A program made the translations under genes and the position numbers. A stretch of 64,000 bases of DNA from Mortierella alpina (lineage: Eukaryota; Mortierellomycota; Mortierellomycetes; Mortierellales; Mortierellaceae), in contig JANATF010000006.1 of the NCBI GenBank assembly GCA_029449245.1, forward strand, positions 930,001-994,000. Reading direction: 5' to 3'. The notes under the pieces are model-generated. The model was given only the letters and a program-made list of their open reading frames with translations. It searched no databases and was not told the DNA's origin. This document shows positions 58,147 through 64,000 of the stretch, piece after piece; positions within the stretch are counted from its first letter, which is position 1; the number at the start of each line of letters is the position of its first letter.

Positions 58147-59625
58147 TTACAAGAAGGACAGTGCGCTTCCCATCTGCTTCTCCAATGCCTCCTGTTGTTC
58201 CCTGTGTTTGGCCTCTTCCTCGGGAGATCTCTGTGTTCGGTCAAAAGAAAAGCCCGTCTCAGCCACGATCTCCAGGACGCCTCTAGTTTGTACCAACTCC
58301 AACTCCTCTTTGGTCTTTGCCAGTACAAGTCCTGCGAATCCCAAGGTATTGATGTCCAATGCAATGCCATTGACTGGGTGAGAGGACTCTTGCTTCCGGG
58401 GGACGATCATCATAAACTCCCGTGTAAGGATCCAGCTGTATGCAAATGAAGACATGATGCTGGAGCACAGATTGCGGTCTCGTTTTGAGAGGGTCTCCTG
58501 TTCGGCGTATTCGCGGATCGACATCATCATGGCGTCCATAAGGGTGATATAGGCTTCGATCAAAATATCCTCTTCGGATTTGTCAGTCTTTTCAGAATCG
58601 GGTAGCAGGATGACGTGGTTGATGCAGTTGAAGGGAACCGAGAACATATCGCCTAGATTCGTGAAGGGTGGAAATAAGTGCCAAGTGGATGTGAGCATCC
58701 AAAAAATGGTTGCAATATAGCACATTGAGATCGATCCACGGCCTAAATCACTTCATGTTCGGTCTATTACCTGGCCTGTTTTCCTTCTTTCCAGGCTGAC
58801 GCCTGGAGCACTCTCGCACCAATGCTGCAATGGGTGCTGGTGCTTCCAGAGGGAGGACTTGCATGTGTTTGTGAGGTTGACTGGCTCCTGAGCGCGATCC
58901 GCAATTGTAAAACGCCAATGCATCCTGAGTGTTCCTGACGGCTTTGAGTGTGTTCCAGACTGCGAGCATGTCCTCTGGCGAAAGTGGGTCTGTCTGCTGG
59001 CAAAAGTCTAGAGAAGCGGCGACAAGTTGCTGTTAGCGCTGAAAGGCGCGGGTGGGCGAGCAGGCCATAATGGTCCATAAAACATCCTTGCATATGGCAC
59101 AGAGACATCCTCACCTTTAGTAACGACTAAAAAGTGCCTGGGAACGATGCAAAACTTGTTCAGCAGGATTTTGTGCTCCTCGCTTGCGTCTGTGACATAG
59201 AGCGCTGGGGTATGGGGCAAGAAAGGGTTGTTCTTTTGCACGGATTTGACGACAGGCGTGGAGGGACGGTCGAGTTTGGGGCGCGGGTCTTCCTCGACCG
59301 TGAGGAGGACACCGTGAGGCTTCTTGGCCAAAGCCGGTGCATAGCTGACTTGGCACTAGAGATGCCGTGTTGGTGTTGAAGGTGTGGATTAGTCCATTAC
59401 TCCATTACTCCGTGGGTGAAAGAGGTTGTTTTCCATTGTTGTTGAACCCTTGCAACCATGCAGCGATGCAAGAACTATTCAAGGCGGGGGGTGTACCTCG
59501 ATGTTGTAGACGGTCTCCTTGATCATGTATGTCTCGGAGGGAGTGAAGAGGAGCTCGCCCGAAGCCAGCGCGGTCTTGTAGGCCGAGGACAGCTTTGCGT
59601 CAAAGCCGTCGAGGAAAGGGATCAT
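58147..59625 (-). CDS. APA2: Ap4A phosphorylase (ATP adenylyltransferase)
   Basis: Exons are 59625-59497, 59355-59115, 59007-58771 and 58652-58147, for 370 residues, close to yeast Apa1/Apa2 (about 320-325) with a longer tail. The enzyme splits diadenosine tetraphosphate with phosphate into ATP and ADP in the cytosol. The catalytic motif is SQPHKHMQVLPLE, with the HxHxQ histidines at residues 169 and 171, the latter taking the nucleotidyl group. Upstream, CIVPRHFLVVTK and FLPHTPALYV, and downstream NCINHVILL, WILTREFMMIVPR and GFAGLVL are all family signatures. The C-terminal 40 residues are a charged helix. Divergent from the YIPF gene with 300 bp between starts. Confidence 0.93.
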
Positions 59626-59925
59626 TGCGAAGGAGGTGCGGTTGGCGAGGAGCGGAAGAGATGGATCGCCACAGGGGATCGGTCGCCGCGCCTGGCTTTG
59701 TGGGAAAGTGTGAAGACCGGAGAGACGTCACAGGCGAGTCCTTTTTTTGGCACCATCGGTTGCCCTTTGTTGCCTCTCACCAATCCACCCCTGCTCGTCC
59801 TCTGCTTCATCCTTGGCCTCATCCCTGGCATCTCACTCTGCACTCGACCTTTCCTCACTCACTTCCTCGGAAACATCCTACCTGCCTACAGCACATACCC
59901 ACACACACACACACACACCCCCACA
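59626..59925. promoter_or_regulatory. Bidirectional promoter with (CA)n run
   Basis: 300 bp separate the start codons of the Ap4A phosphorylase and the YIPF gene. A (CA)9-10 run lies at 59899-59918, just before the plus-strand ATG. No TATA was recognised in either direction. Confidence 0.5.
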
Positions 59926-61713
59926 ATGGCACACAGTGGTGCTTACAGCGCCATCGAGATTGACGACGACGAGGTATGGCCGATCGCGCCAAGAGCTCGA
60001 AATAGATGGCCTCTTTAGTAGCTGAATGGTGGTGCACACACCTGGCTGTCATATTCCCGCGCCTCAATGTTCCGATGGCGCTATTCTATACACCACCGAT
60101 GCATTCCTTCTCGCGTGGACGCGTTCCAAACACACAAGAGTTCATGCTAACATTCTCTCCCTCTCCATTGCTGCTGTCCTGTTCACACTAAAGTTGAACA
60201 ATGCCACCGAGCTGCAGTTTCAAAGTAGGTTGTTCTCAGGAACTGTTCTCTAGTCAGCGTGCTTGGAGAGGTCTGGACGAAAGCACCTCCAGCCGCGCGA
60301 GGACATGGGCGTTTTGACCTTTTGTGAAGTTATCCACGACCACGGCTGGAGCACACGGTGTCGACACACGGTTTCGACGTTCCTTTCACCACTTCAAGGG
60401 ATAGGATTTGGCGACGTGCATCAGATATACACACATCGACAGCGCATTTTTCAAAGAATATCTGGAGGCACGCTTAAGCACGGGAGGACAGGACTCGGGA
60501 GATTCACCCCAGATATGCGTGGAGTGACCCTGTGGACCAAGACTACCCAGGACTCATACCAACCCCTGATATATTTGTTAGCGTGGCGTAAACCTATTGT
60601 CTGACCACTCTTTGTCTCCTTTGCGTTCAAATTGCACTCGACAGATTTCTCCTCGGCAGACACTCCAGCAACTGCTCCAGCTGGAAATATCTCTGCTGCA
60701 GCCACACCGCAGCCTCGAAGCACTGGTAAGCAATTGATCTCTAAAGCTAGCCAAAGAAACAGATAAGAATTGCAAAGTGGACGCTAATCGCTAGTCTGGC
60801 CAACAGGGTTCGGTTCATCAACCATATTTGAAGGAAACCGTGCGAACAATCAGGAACAGAACGCCAACCAGCCCATCTGGTCTGTAGGGTACTATGCAAA
60901 GTTTTTTGATGTCGACACATCACAGGTAACGCTTCCGATGCACATAAAGGAATTATGATTAGTTTCGTACTCCAACGAGACGATGCTGATATCAGCGCCT
61001 CTTATTACGCGTAGGTTCTGGAGCGCTGCTTTGCAAGTGTCATTCCAAAAGACAACTTTTTGGAAGTCATGGGAGGAAGTCCCGATCTCTATGGTAAGCG
61101 CAGTCAAAGTACAAACGTGCAGTCAAAGTGCAGTTGCTCAAAGTTGTTGCTGTCATCTTACAATGTCCTTTTTTTGATCCCGACATCTCGCATCACTCAA
61201 GGACCCTTCTGGATCGCCACGACGGTCATCTTTGTTTTGTTCGTCACGTCGTCGATCGTGGAGTCGATCAATGCCTACATCAACAAAACCGTCTACTCGT
61301 ACAACATCTATCAGATGACGTTTGCGTTCGGCACCATCTACACATACTCTTTCGTGGTCCCTCTGCTGGTCTGGGGGGCCACCAAGTACTTTGGGTGCCA
61401 GCCCGACCTCATGGAGATGCTGGCACTGTACGGGTATGCGCTCACGATCTGGGTGCCCGTCTCCATTTTGTCGGTCATCCCCATTGAGCTCGCACGGTGG
61501 ATCCTGCTTGGCATTGGCGCGGGTCTGTCGGGCGTGTTTCTGATCAGGAACATGTACCCGGTGCTGTCGCGGGCCGAGGCGCAGATTGCAAAGATCATCC
61601 TGATCCTGGTCATTGTCTTCCACGGCGTGCTGGCGCTGATCCTCAAGTACAAGTTCTTTGCATACAATGCAGCCTCCACCGCGCCTGGGGACAACCCAAC
61701 GCCCACTCCATAG
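59926..61713 (+). CDS. YIPF1/2-type Golgi membrane protein (Yip1 domain)
   Basis: Exons are 59926-59973, 60194-60224, 60645-60725, 60807-60925, 61015-61093 and 61202-61713, joining to 289 residues. Yip1-family proteins bind Rab GTPases and sit in Golgi and ER-exit membranes. Residues before the membrane part show IWSVGYYAKFFDVDTSQVLERC and NFLEVMGGSPDLYGPFWIATT, the classical YIPF1/2 (yeast Yip5-like) signature spanning three exon joints. Five hydrophobic segments follow (VIFVLFVTSSIV, TYSFVVPLLVWG, YGYALTIWVPVSILSVI, ILLGIGAGLSGVFL, ILILVIVFHGVLALIL). The N-terminus is acidic and short. The second intron is long for this window (420 bp) but has good sites. Confidence 0.9.
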
Positions 61714-61985
61714 TATGACCCTGTTGCCAAGACTACGCAAATATATGTTTTTTTTTCAGCGTTTTGTGTGCATTGCGGAATTTGCTTTTGTGACACAGCC
61801 TTTGCCCACTTCTGTTGTCCCTTCTTGGTTCTGACCCCCATGAATGCATGCCGCTCCTGAACACCGACCTTCAGCATCCCACTCATCGCAGTCTGCATCC
61901 TCCGCCTTGATGAAGTCTTCTTGTCGTCTGCTTCCTCCCTCCTGCAACCTCACTCCCACCCAAACATTCATCTAATCTTCCACCC

Positions 61986-63623
61986 ATGGGTTACTCTGAT
62001 TCTGATTCTGATTCTGATTCAGACGCATCGGCTGTGCTCGAGTTGCACCCGCTGCTTCTGCCCGAGATACTCCTCCAGATCGGCCCATACTTGAGCCAGG
62101 TCCATGTGGCGCAATGTGTCCTCGTCTGCAGGGTTTGGAACGCATGCCTGACCCCCTATCTCTTTCAGCGAGTCGCCCTGCCGAACAGGCGGCAGCGGCG
62201 CACACTCAGGGTGCTGGACAAGCGCGCCTCCCGTCCCATGATCGCCGCACTCCAGCGAAACGGGTCTCAGATTCGAACTCTGATCTGTGCCGACAACAAC
62301 GCGATACTGCGCCAGATTACACCACAATGTACTTCGGTCGAGACCCTGGTCCTGGGGAGTATCACAGGCGAAGTGCTGCCCATCCTTCGGGGTTGCAAGG
62401 ACACGCTCGCACGGCTTGAGTTTACGCCTAATCGACACTTTCAATCGCAGCCGCTATCTCTGACCCAGTATGTGCAGAGCCAGCTGACCCTTTCCACTAC
62501 TATTTCTGGGCCGCCTACAAGTGTGCTTGCACCGGCACTGGCAAAGGAGATCCTACTTGCAATCACAGGGCTGACCAAGCTGGAGCACCTCATCCTCGAC
62601 TACCTTGGACTCAAGGATCAGGAGCAACTGGAAATGTTTTTTGCATTCTGTCAGCAACTCTTGACCATCGAACTGCACCACACTGCCATTCTGGGGCCAG
62701 GACCGCCGGGCATGTTTTTCAAAAAGATGGAGTCGGTTGCGTTCGTGGACTGCTGCATGATCTTATCGGACCAGCTCATGTTCATGGTGCAATGTCCGTT
62801 TTTGGATCATATCACCTGGATCCGCGAGGGCCTTTCCATGCCGCTTCAATCCCTTGGTGAGCTGTGGGCGTTGGGAGAGCGCAGCCTCAAGAGCCTCGAT
62901 ATCTCGAACGGGAGTGTGCCAGACGAGGAGATGGCCATTATGTTGGGGCATCTGACGCTACTAGAGTCTTTGGTGGTGCGGGAGAGTCAGTTTGGGCGAG
63001 CGTCATTGACGGCAATATTGGAAAGCAAACTCAAGGACCAACTCCAGGTGCTCGATCTAATAGACTGCGACGATGTCACCCCCGAAATGGCCATCGAGAT
63101 TTTGACGAGCTGCAAGGCACTCAGGAGCTTTAGTGCGGATCGGATACGGGCGTTGGATGTAATTGATCACGGCCCATGGATGTGCGAAAATCTTGAGGAA
63201 TTGCGTGTTGTCGTTGTTGGCCCGTCATTGCTGTCGCCAAACGAGTCCCAAAGCTTGGTATATAGTGTCATAGCCAGACTGAGTAGACTTCGATTGTTGA
63301 ACCTGGGAAGGCACGGTACCGGCAGGAAAGAGTGGTGGCGAAAGTCGATTCTGGACCTGAGTCTGGCAAATGGCCTGGGACAGCTGGCAGGACTGAAGGA
63401 GCTGGAGGAGTTTGACTTTTGTCGGATGAACCACAGTCTGGGGATGGACGAGTTCAAGTTTATGCTGAGGAGCTGGCCCAAGCTGCAGACGATGCATGGC
63501 CACCTGGGCAAGGACGAGGATCGAGACAGTTTCCTGGCGAGCTATCTCCAGAACGAGCGCCCCGGCATCAAACTGAAGCACAACCTGCGGTATAGCCGCC
63601 CGTCTACCCGCTGGGAATACTAG
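61986..63623 (+). CDS. F-box protein with LRR-like body
   Basis: A single exon of 545 residues. A short Ser-Asp repeat (residues 4-13), encoded by a GATTCT tandem run, precedes an F-box: LHPLLLPEILLQIGPYLSQ, VLVCRVWNACLTPYLFQRV (about residues 19-64). The body has leucine-rich, irregular repeats (LEHLILDYLGL, LKSLDISNGS, LLESLVVRES, LQVLDLIDCDDVTPEMAIEIL), so it is probably a substrate-binding LRR of an SCF ubiquitin ligase. Targets unknown. Large families of such F-box proteins occur in early-diverging fungi. The frame and the length look intact. Confidence 0.85.
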   Translation: MGYSDSDSDSDSDASAVLELHPLLLPEILLQIGPYLSQVHVAQCVLVCRVWNACLTPYLFQRVALPNRRQRRTLRVLDKRASRPMIAALQRNGSQIRTLICADNNAILRQITPQCTSVETLVLGSITGEVLPILRGCKDTLARLEFTPNRHFQSQPLSLTQYVQSQLTLSTTISGPPTSVLAPALAKEILLAITGLTKLEHLILDYLGLKDQEQLEMFFAFCQQLLTIELHHTAILGPGPPGMFFKKMESVAFVDCCMILSDQLMFMVQCPFLDHITWIREGLSMPLQSLGELWALGERSLKSLDISNGSVPDEEMAIMLGHLTLLESLVVRESQFGRASLTAILESKLKDQLQVLDLIDCDDVTPEMAIEILTSCKALRSFSADRIRALDVIDHGPWMCENLEELRVVVVGPSLLSPNESQSLVYSVIARLSRLRLLNLGRHGTGRKEWWRKSILDLSLANGLGQLAGLKELEEFDFCRMNHSLGMDEFKFMLRSWPKLQTMHGHLGKDEDRDSFLASYLQNERPGIKLKHNLRYSRPSTRWEY

Positions 63624-63829
63624 GCAGGCCCTCAAGTGGGGCTTCCGTAGACAACGTAGACGCGAGGGTATGCCTGCCCGTGGTGAAATGAGAGTTCCAC
63701 TTCACCCTTAACTATAGCCAAGAGCAGTCCGCTATTTACTTTTTTTTTCTTTTTTTTTGTGGGCATATTGCTGACCATCACCCATTGCGTTTCTGCCTCT
63801 GCACACTCTCTTTCGCATCCACCACCACC
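63624..63829. other. Short intergenic spacer
   Basis: Contains a T-rich run (63738-63760). No other feature seen. Confidence 0.4.
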
Positions 63830-64000
63830 ATGTTCTCCATCCCCGGGTTCAGTGTCGGCAACCTTGTTGTCGAAGCTCCCAAGGAGCAGCTGAAGAAGCG
63901 CAAGGCCGAGACCGCCACCACCGCCACCACCGCCATCACCACAACCACCACCTCGACCTCGTCCACCGCTGTTACCTCCACCCCTTCCGCTGCCGCTGTC
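63830..64000 (+). CDS. N-terminus of an unidentified gene, cut by window
   Basis: ATG at 63830 opens a frame of 57 codons that runs off the window: FSIPGFSVGNLVVEAPK, a basic KKRK cluster, then a Thr/Ala-rich tract with ACC/ACT repeats. The short beginning is loosely like some nucleolar methyltransferases (Rrp8 type), but this is weak and I do not assign a name. Confidence 0.55.
   Translation, partial: MFSIPGFSVGNLVVEAPKEQLKKRKAETATTATTAITTTTTSTSSTAVTSTPSAAAV

Overview
The window is fungal nuclear DNA. It has multi-exon genes with short GT-AG introns (mostly 60-250 bp) and TATA boxes tens to hundreds of bases before start codons. The proteins include a Zn2Cys6 regulator, a septin, fungal-type Ap4A phosphorylase and O-acetylhomoserine sulfhydrylase. 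The character of the families (F-box proteins, small coiled-coil paralogues, a large propeller-like ion channel) suggests an early-diverging, Mortierella-like fungus. That placement is inference; nothing in the window proves it. All exon boundaries were read by eye from splice consensus, frame continuity and comparison between paralogues.

Left part (1-13 kb): the 3' end of a LINE, a degraded Ty3-type integrase tail, a small secreted peptide, then three head-to-tail minus-strand paralogues of a 14-helix DHA2-type MFS transporter (2.9-11.7 kb) sharing upstream sequence blocks. Next come a small four-exon unknown gene (13.1-13.8 kb), divergent to a Zn2Cys6 transcription factor (14.9-16.7 kb), and a five-exon O-acetylhomoserine sulfhydrylase (17.7-19.7 kb).

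Repeat-rich island (20-23.5 kb): a 947-bp non-autonomous Mutator-like element with long inverted repeats and a 9-bp target duplication, a tRNA-Ala(AGC), and an ORF relic interrupted by a 328-bp solo LTR with a 5-bp target duplication, ending in a poly-A tract.

Middle (23.8-40 kb): a Cdc3/AspB-type septin with two tiny 5' exons and a GC-AG intron, a FluG/type-I glutamine-synthetase-like enzyme, a Crz1-like C2H2 regulator, a small coiled-coil gene, and a ten-exon VPS9-domain Rab exchange factor.

The main find lies at 40.3-51.5 kb. It is a 13-exon, about 1,544-residue ion channel with a large propeller-like N-terminus. One small intron (about 91 bp originally) has received a complete Ty3/Gypsy chromovirus of 5,607 bp. 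The element is in the same orientation as the gene, its two 328-bp LTRs look identical, and the target duplication is GTAGA. It carries a candidate -1 frameshift site (GGGAAAC, 6-nt spacer, stem-loop) at the gag/pol junction. Its primer-binding site lacks the usual TGG and instead matches a stretch of its own LTR just downstream of the TATA box, which predicts Tf1-like self-priming.

Right end (52-64 kb): three tandem coiled-coil paralogues of about 100 residues (the first frameshifted), a basic disordered protein with an RVSF motif, a divergent pair made of Ap4A phosphorylase and a YIPF1/2-type Golgi protein, an F-box protein, and the start of one further gene.
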